From Enterocloster lavalensis (GTDB taxonomy: Bacteria; Bacillota; Clostridia; Lachnospirales; Lachnospiraceae): a stretch of 64,000 nt of DNA. The notes below the pieces were generated by a model. That model worked only from the letters and a program-made list of their open reading frames with translations, had not been told where the DNA came from and made no database searches. Shown here piece by piece: positions 24,964 to 32,780 of this stretch (the stretch's first letter is position 1; each line of letters begins with the position of its first letter). Both the position numbers and the translations under genes were made by a program. The DNA is taken from assembly GCF_902364025.1 (NCBI RefSeq), contig NZ_CABJCG010000007.1, forward strand, positions 62,001 to 126,000. Reading direction: 5' to 3'.

Positions 24964-25898
24964 GCCGGCACATCCCCGCTCAGCGTACTCTTAAGCGTCT
25001 CAATAAACCGCAGATCCGCCTTCGACAGATAAGCCTCCGGCATCGTGGTGATGCACATATTCCAATAAGGATCATACTGATCGTGGATGGAGAAGAAGGC
25101 GGGCTTCTTGTCGTAGGACACGGCCACGGAGTAGGAGGTGGGCACCAGGGTGACGCCGTAGCCCTCGGTGGCGAGGAGCTGTGCGGTGCGGTAGTTGCCC
25201 AGGGTCAGGGCCAGATTGAACTGGTTCAGCCCGGCGTTTCGCAGGATTCCCTCGGATACCTGGCGGATGCGCTGCTGTTTTTGGAGCAGAAGCAGAGGTT
25301 CCTCCTTTATATAGGAGAGATCCAGCAGCGGAAACGGGTAATCCGGGTCCGGAACGGCCAGCTGGTTTAAGTGGCTATCCTCCGAAGCCACCACGATAAA
25401 AGGATCCCGGCGCAGGGAATTGTATTTGAACATGGGCTTATGGCAGACCGGCGACACGTGGATGACGGCGAAGTCCAGGTCTCCGCTGACCAGCTTCTCC
25501 TCCAGGATGGTGGAGTTGGCCTCCGTGATAAAGATTTCGATGGCCGGACACTGGTCCTTGAATTTGGGCAGCACCTTGGGCAGCACGATGGAACTCAGGT
25601 GCGGCGTGATACCCAGGTGAATCCGGCCGGTTTTCAGATTGTTCAGGTCGCTGACCGCCACCTCCAGGTCCCCGTAAATCTTTAGAATCTGGTTGGCGGC
25701 CTGGTAATACTTTTCTCCGATATAGGTCAGCGTCAGCCCGCCCGGCGTCCGGTTGAACAGCGGAGCTCCCAGAGAGTCCTCCAGACGCTGGAGCGACTGG
25801 CTCAGCGAGGGCTGGGCGATAAACAGTTTCTTAGCCGCCTTGGACATGTTTCCGATCTCGGCGATTGTCTTTACATAGAGCAGTTCTTTACTTGTCAC
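24942..25898 (-). CDS. LysR-family transcriptional regulator
   Basis: A 318-residue regulator with the typical N-terminal winged helix (GNMSKAAKKLFIAQPSLSQSLQRLEDSLGAPLFNRTPGGLTLT, about residues 17-59) followed by a two-lobe effector domain. The start is GTG at 25898, with GGGGGA upstream. It is divergent from the MmgE/PrpD gene, the classic arrangement for a LysR activator and its target. Two palindromes in the shared intergenic region (25956-25972 and 25982-25996) contain T-N11-A LysR boxes. It probably controls the cluster to 32669 in response to its substrate or an intermediate. The ligand is unknown. Confidence 0.9.
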   Translation of the reverse strand: MTSKELLYVKTIAEIGNMSKAAKKLFIAQPSLSQSLQRLEDSLGAPLFNRTPGGLTLTYIGEKYYQAANQILKIYGDLEVAVSDLNNLKTGRIHLGITPHLSSIVLPKVLPKFKDQCPAIEIFITEANSTILEEKLVSGDLDFAVIHVSPVCHKPMFKYNSLRRDPFIVVASEDSHLNQLAVPDPDYPFPLLDLSYIKEEPLLLLQKQQRIRQVSEGILRNAGLNQFNLALTLGNYRTAQLLATEGYGVTLVPTSYSVAVSYDKKPAFFSIHDQYDPYWNMCITTMPEAYLSKADLRFIETLKSTLSGDVPAKNPGKC

Positions 25899-25955
25899 AA
25901 AAATTCCCCCATACGTATCAGCGTTTTGATAAAGTTACTCTAAAATATCTCCTCC

Positions 25956-25996
25956 CTATGGCTGATCCATAGTAAATAGCGATAGGTTTTTCCTAT
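25956..25996 (+). promoter_or_regulatory. Two LysR-type operator palindromes
   Basis: CTATGG-N5-CCATAG at 25956-25972 and ATAGG-N5-CCTAT at 25982-25996 are perfect palindromes. Both carry a T-N11-A core, and their centres are 25 bases apart. This fits the paired recognition and activation sites of LysR regulators. Confidence 0.65.
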
Positions 25997-26018
25997 TAAG
26001 CTGATACTTTTTTAGTAT

Positions 26019-26047
26019 TTGCTTATAACTAAAAACAATTATATAAT
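26019..26047 (+). promoter_or_regulatory. Promoter of the MmgE/LarA/TRAP cluster
   Basis: TTGCTT, a 17-base spacer and TATAAT. It lies just downstream of the two LysR palindromes, as expected for an activated promoter. Confidence 0.7.
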
Positions 26048-26107
26048 AAAAACAACCAATAAACAAGCTTGATTTGAAGGAAAATTGACAATTTTGGAGG
26101 AAATAAA

Positions 26108-27457
26108 TTGGAATTAAGGGATTTAGCACATTTTTTGGCTAATTTAGAAATGGAAAATATACCTAATTTTGTCAAAAAAACTGCAAACTTGTGCATTTTG
26201 GACTCCGTTGGAGTAGCCATCGGCGCAAAGGAAAACCCGCAGATCCAAAATGTGCTGCGCGATTATCTGGAAATATGCGGAAATAAAGGGAGCGCTCATA
26301 TCTGGGGAACCGGGAAGCGAGTGCCGTTACTCACCGCGATTTTCATGAACGCCATGATGGGCCACACCCTGGAGCTGGACGACGTGCACACGGATTCCAA
26401 GACCCACATCGGCACCGTGGTGGTGCCTGCGGCCTGGAGCATGGCGGAGTACCTGGGAAAAACCGGGGACGAGTTCCTGCTGGCCGTGATCTGCGGCTAC
26501 GAGACCATGGCCCGGATCGGAATGGCCCTGGGGGTCTCAGCCCACCGGAATCTGGGATGGCATGTGACATCCACGGCCGGAACCTTCGGAGCGGCGGCGG
26601 CCTGCGCCAAGCTCCTGGGCCTTGACGAGGATCAGACTGTCAGTGCCCTGGGCCTGGCGGGAACCCAGTCCTTCGGGACCTGGGCGTTCTTGGCGGACGG
26701 AGCCACCAACAAGGTGCTTCACCCGGCCAGGGCAGCGGCAAGCGGCTGCGAAGCCGCGCTCCTGGCAAAGGCCGGGATGACCGGGCCGGAGTTCATTCTG
26801 ACGGCTGAGGACGGCGGGCTGTTTAACAACATGACCAATGAGCCGAAGCCGGAGATGGTGGCCAATGGCCTGGGAGAGAAGTGGTACATCATGGAGATGG
26901 ACAACAAGCCTTACCCCTGCTGCAGAAGTACCCACTGCACCATCGACGGCACGCTGAGCCTGCGCAGGCAGGGGCTGCGGGCGGAGGATGTGGAGTCCAT
27001 TGAGGTGCGAACCTACCTGGTGGGCAACAAGCAGTGCGGCATGAGCGATGGAAGCCGGAACCCGAAAAAGCCGGTGGACGCCAAGTTTTCCACCCCCTTT
27101 ACCGTGGCCGCGGCGCTGCTGTACGGGGAGGTGACTCTGGAACATTTCAAGGAGGAATATATCCTCCGGCCCGAGATTCAGGAGCTGCTTCACAAAGTGA
27201 CGGTGGTGACGGACGGCCGGTTTACGGAGAAATACCCCGACCACTGGGGCTGCCGGGTCATTGCCACCTGCAAGGACGGCCGTGTGATGGAACAGGAGGT
27301 GGAGGACGCTTCCGGCAGCGTGTACAATCCGCTGAGCGAGGAGCAGGTCCGCAGCAAGGTGACGGCCCTGGTCCGGGAGACCTGCGGAGCGCAGGCGGAG
27401 GAAATTGTGGCGGCGATACTGTCCCTGTCCGGGCGCAGCGGGCTGCCGGTAGTCTGA
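26108..27457 (+). CDS. MmgE/PrpD-family protein
   Basis: A 449-residue member of the family that includes 2-methylcitrate dehydratase, cis-aconitate decarboxylase and iminodisuccinate epimerase. Visible landmarks are the N-terminal DSVGVAIGA, the central GLAGTQSFGTWAFLADGATNK and HPARAAASG, and YPCCRSTHCTIDG in the middle, where family members have a KPYPCC(R/G)-like active-site segment. It starts at TTG 26108, with GGAGG 7 bases upstream. The first 60 codons are AT-rich, unlike the rest. With a LarA-like protein, a TAXI-TRAP carrier and a DUF6282 protein it forms a cluster for an unidentified organic acid. The exact reaction cannot be read from the sequence. Confidence 0.85.
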   Translation: MELRDLAHFLANLEMENIPNFVKKTANLCILDSVGVAIGAKENPQIQNVLRDYLEICGNKGSAHIWGTGKRVPLLTAIFMNAMMGHTLELDDVHTDSKTHIGTVVVPAAWSMAEYLGKTGDEFLLAVICGYETMARIGMALGVSAHRNLGWHVTSTAGTFGAAAACAKLLGLDEDQTVSALGLAGTQSFGTWAFLADGATNKVLHPARAAASGCEAALLAKAGMTGPEFILTAEDGGLFNNMTNEPKPEMVANGLGEKWYIMEMDNKPYPCCRSTHCTIDGTLSLRRQGLRAEDVESIEVRTYLVGNKQCGMSDGSRNPKKPVDAKFSTPFTVAAALLYGEVTLEHFKEEYILRPEIQELLHKVTVVTDGRFTEKYPDHWGCRVIATCKDGRVMEQEVEDASGSVYNPLSEEQVRSKVTALVRETCGAQAEEIVAAILSLSGRSGLPVV

Positions 27458-27469
27458 AGGAGGGAGAAA

Positions 27470-28732
27470 ATGACGACAATACGAGTTCCCTACGGGGACG
27501 GATGGCAGGAGGCGCAGATTCCGGACGGAGTATCCGTCCAGGTAATCGACCCGGCCTGCGAGCCGGTGGAAACTCCGGTGGAGGAGCTGATTGAGGAAGC
27601 TCTGGATCACCCAATCGGCACGCCCAGGCTGGAAGAGATGGTGTCGAAGCAGGACAAGGTGGCCATTATCGTAAACGACCACACCCGCCCCGGACCCAAC
27701 GCCCAGCTGGTGGACGCGCTGATGAAACGCCTTGAAGCCGCTGGCGTGGCGGACGAGCAGATTTGTTTTGTGATCGCCACGGGAAGCCACAGAGCTTCCA
27801 CCACGGCGGAGCTGGACAAGATACTGGGAGAGAAGTACCGCAAACGGATTCGGGTCCGCAACCACGACTGCCGGGACGGCGACCACGTGAACATCGGAAC
27901 CACCCAGTCCGGCATGCCGGTCTGGATCGACCGGGAGGTGGCAGAGTCCAGCTTTATCATCACCACTGGACTGATAAATCCCCACGCCACCGCGGGGTTC
28001 AGCGGCGGCAGAAAGAGCATTGTGCCGGGAGTTGCGGGGATCGAGACGCTTCACATCCACCATTCCCTGCCCATCCGCCCCTTTGACCCGGCCATGGGAT
28101 ATTTCGAGGAGAATCCCTTCCACCAGGCGGCGCTGGAGGCAGCCAAAATGACCAAAGTCCGCTTTATCGCCAATCTGGTGCAGGACACCCACAAACAGAA
28201 CATCGCCTGTGTGGCCGGTGATCTGGAGCAGGCCCACCAGGCCGGAGTGGAGATTTGCCGCAAGGCCAATACCGTGAAAATGGACAGCCTGGCCGAGGTG
28301 GTGATCGTAAGCCCCGGCGGAGCGCCCCGGGACAAGGATCTGTACCAGGCCCAGAAGGCCCTTTCCGTGGGCGAGGTATTCGCCAAAAAAGAGGGCTGCA
28401 CCTTCATCCTCTGCGCCAAGGCGGACGAGGGCATCGGAGAAGGTCTGTTCCGCACCTGGCTGGAGGAGGCAAAGGAACCCGGGGAAGTGATCGAGCGTTT
28501 CCGGGAAGAGGGCTTTAACGTGGGAAATAACAAGGCGTTTATGTACGCCAGGGCCATGTTGAAGGGAAAGGTTCTGATCGTCAGCGATCAGGTGGACCGG
28601 TCGGATCTGCAGAATATGATGCTGGACGGAGTGCCGTCCCTTCAGGAAGCGGTGGACCTGGTCTGTGAGAGAGAAAAACCGGAGCATATCATCGTTCTCC
28701 CGAGAGCGGTCAATATTATTCCGGAACTATAA
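27470..28732 (+). CDS. LarA-like (DUF2088) nickel-pincer racemase/epimerase family protein
   Basis: A 420-residue protein of the lactate racemase family. It shows VNDHTRP and ATGSHRAST in the N-terminal domain, and HATAGFSGGRKSIVPG, whose Lys matches the residue that carries the nickel-pincer nucleotide in LarA. Family members racemise or epimerise 2-hydroxy acids. No larB, larC or larE cofactor genes are in the window, so the cofactor would have to come from elsewhere. It starts 12 bases after the MmgE/PrpD gene with a GGAGGG site. A hydroxy-acid epimerase feeding the dehydratase-like MmgE protein is a reasonable guess. Confidence 0.82.
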   Translation: MTTIRVPYGDGWQEAQIPDGVSVQVIDPACEPVETPVEELIEEALDHPIGTPRLEEMVSKQDKVAIIVNDHTRPGPNAQLVDALMKRLEAAGVADEQICFVIATGSHRASTTAELDKILGEKYRKRIRVRNHDCRDGDHVNIGTTQSGMPVWIDREVAESSFIITTGLINPHATAGFSGGRKSIVPGVAGIETLHIHHSLPIRPFDPAMGYFEENPFHQAALEAAKMTKVRFIANLVQDTHKQNIACVAGDLEQAHQAGVEICRKANTVKMDSLAEVVIVSPGGAPRDKDLYQAQKALSVGEVFAKKEGCTFILCAKADEGIGEGLFRTWLEEAKEPGEVIERFREEGFNVGNNKAFMYARAMLKGKVLIVSDQVDRSDLQNMMLDGVPSLQEAVDLVCEREKPEHIIVLPRAVNIIPEL

Positions 28733-28761
28733 AAATGAAGTAGAGAGAGAGGAGTCAGAAA

Positions 28762-29835
28762 ATGAAAAAAATGTTAGCGTTAGCCTTAAGCGCAGCTTTG
28801 GCTGCAGGCACTTTGGCAGGTTGTGGAGGTTCCGGCGGCTCTGACAGCGGAGCAACCACTCAGGCGGCGGCCCAGGGAGGGAGCGCCGAGACAAAGGCAG
28901 AAGCAAAAACAGAGGCAAAGGATGTGTTCTGGACCTTTGCAGCACCGCCCGCAAGTTCCGCGCTGTATCCGTACTGGGTGTCCGTGGGACAGGCTGTATC
29001 CACCGTTTTCCCACAGTATAAGATCACCACTTCCGAGTCCCAGGGCGCGGTAGCCATCACCAAGAGCGTGCGTAACGGCGAGGCGGATGTGGGCAACTCC
29101 GTGTCCTCCACCGACTATGAGAACTACAACGGAACCGGAACCTTTGAGGGCCAGCCCTTCAAGGATCTGAGAATGCTGTTCTACTACGAGGTAACCGCGG
29201 AAATGTTCTGCACCACCAAGGATTCCGGCATCACGGACTTAAAGGGACTGGACGGCCAGAGATTTAACCCCGGCGGCACAGGAACCTCCGCTGAGGACCT
29301 TTGCCACAAGATTCTGGGCCTGTTCGACGTGAACCCCGACTATTTTGTAGCCAGCCAGGCCGACGCCGCGGACGCTTACTCCAACCGTGAGATCGTGGGA
29401 ACCATCAAGCTGGGCCCGGTGGTTGACAGCTACGTGATGCAGCTGAACGCCAGCGTTCCGGTGAACGTGATCAACTTAAGCGACGAGGAGATCGCCAAGA
29501 TCATCGAGGCGTATCCCTTCTTAATCAAGGTTACCATTCCCGCGGGCACCTACGACGGAATCGATCAGGACGTCAACACCGTGGGCACGCCCCAGGGCGC
29601 GCAGACCACCACCAAGCTGTCCCAGCAGGATGGTTACAATATTGTGAAAGCCATGTTCGACGATGGAAAATCCATCTGGCAGGCAGCGTATCCTTCCGGC
29701 GCTGAGAACGACTATGTGGCCATGACCCTGGCCTCCACCGTTCCGCTGCACGCAGGCACGGTTCAGTATTTCGTGGAGCAGGGCATCGAAGTTCCGGAAG
29801 AGCTGATTCCGCCGGAATATGTAGCGGTTCAGTAA
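28762..29835 (+). CDS. TAXI-family TRAP transporter substrate-binding lipoprotein
   Basis: A 357-residue protein. A lipoprotein signal ends in TLAGC with Cys21, followed by a Gly/Ser and then Ala/Glu/Lys-rich linker. The mature part fits TAXI solute receptors (SQGAVAITKSVRNGEADVGNSVSSTD-like N-lobe, LKGLDGQRFNPGGTGTSAED). TAXI proteins serve TRAP carriers with fused membrane subunits, and the next gene is such a carrier. Substrates of the type are mostly organic or amino acids. A stem-loop follows at 29854. Confidence 0.88.
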   Translation: MKKMLALALSAALAAGTLAGCGGSGGSDSGATTQAAAQGGSAETKAEAKTEAKDVFWTFAAPPASSALYPYWVSVGQAVSTVFPQYKITTSESQGAVAITKSVRNGEADVGNSVSSTDYENYNGTGTFEGQPFKDLRMLFYYEVTAEMFCTTKDSGITDLKGLDGQRFNPGGTGTSAEDLCHKILGLFDVNPDYFVASQADAADAYSNREIVGTIKLGPVVDSYVMQLNASVPVNVINLSDEEIAKIIEAYPFLIKVTIPAGTYDGIDQDVNTVGTPQGAQTTTKLSQQDGYNIVKAMFDDGKSIWQAAYPSGAENDYVAMTLASTVPLHAGTVQYFVEQGIEVPEELIPPEYVAVQ

Positions 29836-29853
29836 AACAGAACGATCAATCAC

Positions 29854-29887
29854 ATTACGGCCCAACGGATTCCGGTTGGGCTGTAAT
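29854..29887 (+). other. Intra-operon stem-loop after the TAXI receptor gene
   Basis: ATTACGGCCCAAC pairs with GTTGGGCTGTAAT (one G-T pair) and has no T-tract. It separates the highly needed receptor gene from the membrane-subunit gene, as at 17367 and 57903. Confidence 0.7.
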
Positions 29888-29905
29888 ACAATAGGAGGGT
29901 AAACA

Positions 29906-31783
29906 ATGAGAAAACTTACCGGCTTTTGGCGGCATGTGGTGACGGCCCTGTCCGTTATGCTCGTGCTGTTCCAGCTTTACACCGCCGGCTTCGGCGTATT
30001 TCCGGATATTGTGCAGAGAAGCGTGCATCTGTTCTTTGTGCTGACCATGCTGTTTCTGCTTATGCCGGCGAACAAGAAGAAAAAGACGGACACGGTGCCG
30101 TGGTACGACGTGGTGCTGTCCATGATCTGTATGGTGTGTACCGGCTACATGATTTTGATTTACGAGAAAATCCTTTGGGATCCCAGCCAGTGGATCAACA
30201 GCTTTGACAAGATCTGCGCCGTGCTGCTGACGATTCTGATTCTGGAGGGAAGCCGCAGGGCCGTGGGCCTGACCTTCCCCATTATGGCGGCATTTTTTCT
30301 GTTCTACGCAGCCTTCGGCCAGATTTTCCCGGGCCTGTGGGCGCACAAGAACTTTAGCTTTAACCAGATTTTCCAGAACCTGTACCACACCACCAACGGA
30401 ATCTGGGGTCAGATGGTAGGACTCTCCGCCGGAATGCTGGCCATGTTCGGCATTTTCGGGGCGATCCTGTCGGTGACCGGAGGTTCCCAGACCTTTATCC
30501 GCCTGGCCCAGAAGATGACGGGCAAAGCGGTGGGCGGGCCCGGCAAGGTGGCCCTGATCGCCAGCGGTCTGTTCGGAATGGTTTCCGGAAGCGCCATGGC
30601 CAACGTGGTGGCCACCGGCACCTTCACCATCCCCATGATGAAGGACGCGGGCTACAGCAAGGAGTGGTCCGCCGCCATCTCGGCCGTGGGTTCCACCGGC
30701 GGCCAGATCATGCCCCCGATCATGGGAGCCGGCGCCTTTATCATGGCCCAGCTGATCGGACTTTCCTACCTGACTATCGCCAAGGCGGCCATCGTTCCGG
30801 CCCTGCTGTACTACATGGGCGCGTTTGTGGCCCTGCACTACCTCTCCAAGCGGCTTAAGATCTTCGGCGAGGGCTGCAAAGAGAAGATCCGCGTGATCGA
30901 GTTTGCCATTATTTTCGTCCCGCTGGCCGTATTCATCGCGTTCCTGGCCGTGGGTTACACCGTTACCAAGGCCGCGTTCTACGCCACGGTGGTGTCCGTG
31001 ATCGTGACCGTGTTCAGTTTCGTAATGGCCACAAAGAACCCCGCCCAGACGGCAAAGCAGGCCGGCGGGCTGTGCATGAAGGTGGCGAAATCCGGCGCGG
31101 AGAGCATCCTCAGCATGGCGGGACTGCTGGCGGGCGCGCAGATTTCCATCGCCCTGATCTCCCAGACCGGCTTCGGCGTCAAGCTTTCCAGCCTGATCAT
31201 GAGCCTGGGCGGCAATTACCTGTTCCTCTGCCTGCTGCTCTCCATGGTGGTGTGCTTTATCCTGGGCATGGGCCTTCCACCCACGGCGGCCTACGTCCTG
31301 GCGGCGGCAATTCTGGCTCCGGCCCTGATTTCCCTGGGACTGGATCCGCTGGTCGCCCATCTGTTCGTATTCTACTTTGCCAACTTTGGAGCCATCACGC
31401 CGCCTGTGTGCGCCGCGGTGTTCCTAAGCTCCGGCATCGCGGAATCCAACTGGCTCAAAACCGGCGGCCTGTCGGTGATGATCGCAATCCCGGCCTTTGT
31501 AGTGCCCTTTACCTTTGCCTACAATGACGCCCTGATGCTCAGCGGTTCCCTGATGGACATCGTTCTGGGCGTGATCACCAGCGCGATTGGCGTGTACTTT
31601 ATCGGTCTTGCCATCGCCGGATTTATGAAGCGGGAGATGAGTCTTATACCCCGCGCCCTGATGTTTGTGGGCGGCATCGCCATGATCGTGCCCCACATGA
31701 TGGTCAGCCTGATCGGCCTGGCGCTCTGCATCGTGGCGTTCGTGTTCTGTGCAGGCAACAAAAAGCAGTTAAAGGAGGCGTAA
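29906..31783 (+). CDS. TRAP transporter fused permease (4TM-12TM)
   Basis: A 625-residue polytopic membrane protein that joins the small DctQ-like and large DctM-like TRAP subunits, the form that works with TAXI receptors. The N-terminal third has about four membrane segments; the rest is DctM-like, with SGSAMANVVATGTFTIPMMK, STGGQIMPPIMGAGAF, and FILGMGLPPTAAYVLAAA as scoop-loop regions. It should drive sodium-coupled import of the cluster's organic acid. AGGAGG precedes ATG 29906. It ends 4 bases before the DUF6282 gene. Confidence 0.92.
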   Translation: MRKLTGFWRHVVTALSVMLVLFQLYTAGFGVFPDIVQRSVHLFFVLTMLFLLMPANKKKKTDTVPWYDVVLSMICMVCTGYMILIYEKILWDPSQWINSFDKICAVLLTILILEGSRRAVGLTFPIMAAFFLFYAAFGQIFPGLWAHKNFSFNQIFQNLYHTTNGIWGQMVGLSAGMLAMFGIFGAILSVTGGSQTFIRLAQKMTGKAVGGPGKVALIASGLFGMVSGSAMANVVATGTFTIPMMKDAGYSKEWSAAISAVGSTGGQIMPPIMGAGAFIMAQLIGLSYLTIAKAAIVPALLYYMGAFVALHYLSKRLKIFGEGCKEKIRVIEFAIIFVPLAVFIAFLAVGYTVTKAAFYATVVSVIVTVFSFVMATKNPAQTAKQAGGLCMKVAKSGAESILSMAGLLAGAQISIALISQTGFGVKLSSLIMSLGGNYLFLCLLLSMVVCFILGMGLPPTAAYVLAAAILAPALISLGLDPLVAHLFVFYFANFGAITPPVCAAVFLSSGIAESNWLKTGGLSVMIAIPAFVVPFTFAYNDALMLSGSLMDIVLGVITSAIGVYFIGLAIAGFMKREMSLIPRALMFVGGIAMIVPHMMVSLIGLALCIVAFVFCAGNKKQLKEA

Positions 31784-31787
31784 TCAA

Positions 31788-32669
31788 ATGGGATTAATTA
31801 CAATGGAAGGCGCATGCGACCTTCATATTCATACAAGCCCGGATATATTTGAGCGGATCGCGGACGACGTCAGGACGGCGGAGGCCTGCCGGGACGCCGG
31901 AATGAAAGCCATCGTGTTCAAATGCCATGCGGACACCACCATGACCCGCGCCTGGCACACAGAACGCCAGGTGCCCGGAATCCGGGTGTTCGGCGGAATC
32001 GTGCTGAACTTAAACGTAGGGGGAATCAACCCCGCGGCCGTGGACGTGGCCCTGAAGCTGGGCGCGGTGGAGGTCTGGATGCCCTCCTACCACTCCCTGG
32101 CCCACTACAAGGCCACCGGCAAAATGGGCGGCTACGGCCACCAGGGCGCGGATGTGACCACCAACTACCCGGTAAAGCCCATCACCATTCTGGACGAGAA
32201 GGGGGAGCTGATCCCGGAGATTTGGCCCATCCTGGAGCTGGTCAAACAGCACGACGCTATCCTGGGAACCAGCCATCTGGGCTCTGAGGAGGGCTTGAAG
32301 CTGATCCGCGCGGCCAGGGAAGTGGGCTGCCGCAAGGTGGTGCTGACCCATCCCTTCTTCGCGCCGCCCTCCTGCACCGTCGAGCAGATCAAGGAGGCGG
32401 TGGAACTGGGAGCGTTCTGCGAATTCTGTTCCGGAAATGCATTAAGCCCCATTCCTGCGCCCATTCCGTTGGAGCTCTACAAGGAGGCGGTGGACGCCTG
32501 CGGCAGCGAGAACTTTATCATTTCCAGCGACACGGGCCATCCCAGAAAGACCATGGCCCCGGAGACCAGCCGCATGTTCGCCCAGAGCCTGACCTACAAG
32601 GGTGTGAAGCAGGCGGACGTGGAGCGGATGCTGAAGGACAACTATCACAAGCTTTTGGATTTCGAGTAG
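31788..32669 (+). CDS. DUF6282-type metal-dependent hydrolase-like protein
   Basis: A 293-residue protein resembling the amidohydrolase/PHP barrel group. It begins with CDLHIHTSPD (an HxH metal motif) and has further His/Asp candidates in FKCHAD, GTSHLG, VLTHPFFAPP and a C-terminal SSDTGHPRKT. I would place it in DUF6282, whose reaction is not established. It is the last gene of the LysR-linked cluster and overlaps its ribosome site with the TRAP gene end (AAAGGAGG). A hydrolase or lyase acting on the imported acid or its product is plausible. A second ATG 15 bases downstream is possible but less well spaced. Confidence 0.72.
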   Translation: MGLITMEGACDLHIHTSPDIFERIADDVRTAEACRDAGMKAIVFKCHADTTMTRAWHTERQVPGIRVFGGIVLNLNVGGINPAAVDVALKLGAVEVWMPSYHSLAHYKATGKMGGYGHQGADVTTNYPVKPITILDEKGELIPEIWPILELVKQHDAILGTSHLGSEEGLKLIRAAREVGCRKVVLTHPFFAPPSCTVEQIKEAVELGAFCEFCSGNALSPIPAPIPLELYKEAVDACGSENFIISSDTGHPRKTMAPETSRMFAQSLTYKGVKQADVERMLKDNYHKLLDFE

Positions 32670-32705
32670 GTTTAAGAGGCCGGAGTATCAGAAACCGGCG
32701 TATCA

Positions 32706-32754
32706 AAAACGGTCCGGCGGAGCGCTTGCTGCTCCGGCCGGGCCGTTTCTTTAT
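32706..32754. terminator. Bidirectional terminator between DUF6282 gene and uxaC
   Basis: AAACGGTCCGGC and GGCCGGGCCGTTT form the outer stem and GGAGC/GCTCC the inner one. T-rich sequence follows on the + strand (TTTCTTTATAAT) and a run of five Ts on the - strand, which serves the convergent gene pair. Confidence 0.75.
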
Positions 32755-32780
32755 AATCTGTGTTGTATGTTAAACCAGGT

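Noticed and set aside
26537..28687. Very long open frame (716 codons) on the minus strand
   Set aside because: It lies opposite the MmgE/PrpD and LarA-like genes, has His/Leu-rich low-quality composition, no ribosome site and no family resemblance; a typical by-product of GC-rich coding DNA.
29855..31360. 501-codon minus-strand frame opposite the TRAP permease
   Set aside because: His/Gln/Gly-rich composition typical of antisense of a membrane-protein gene; no ribosome site.
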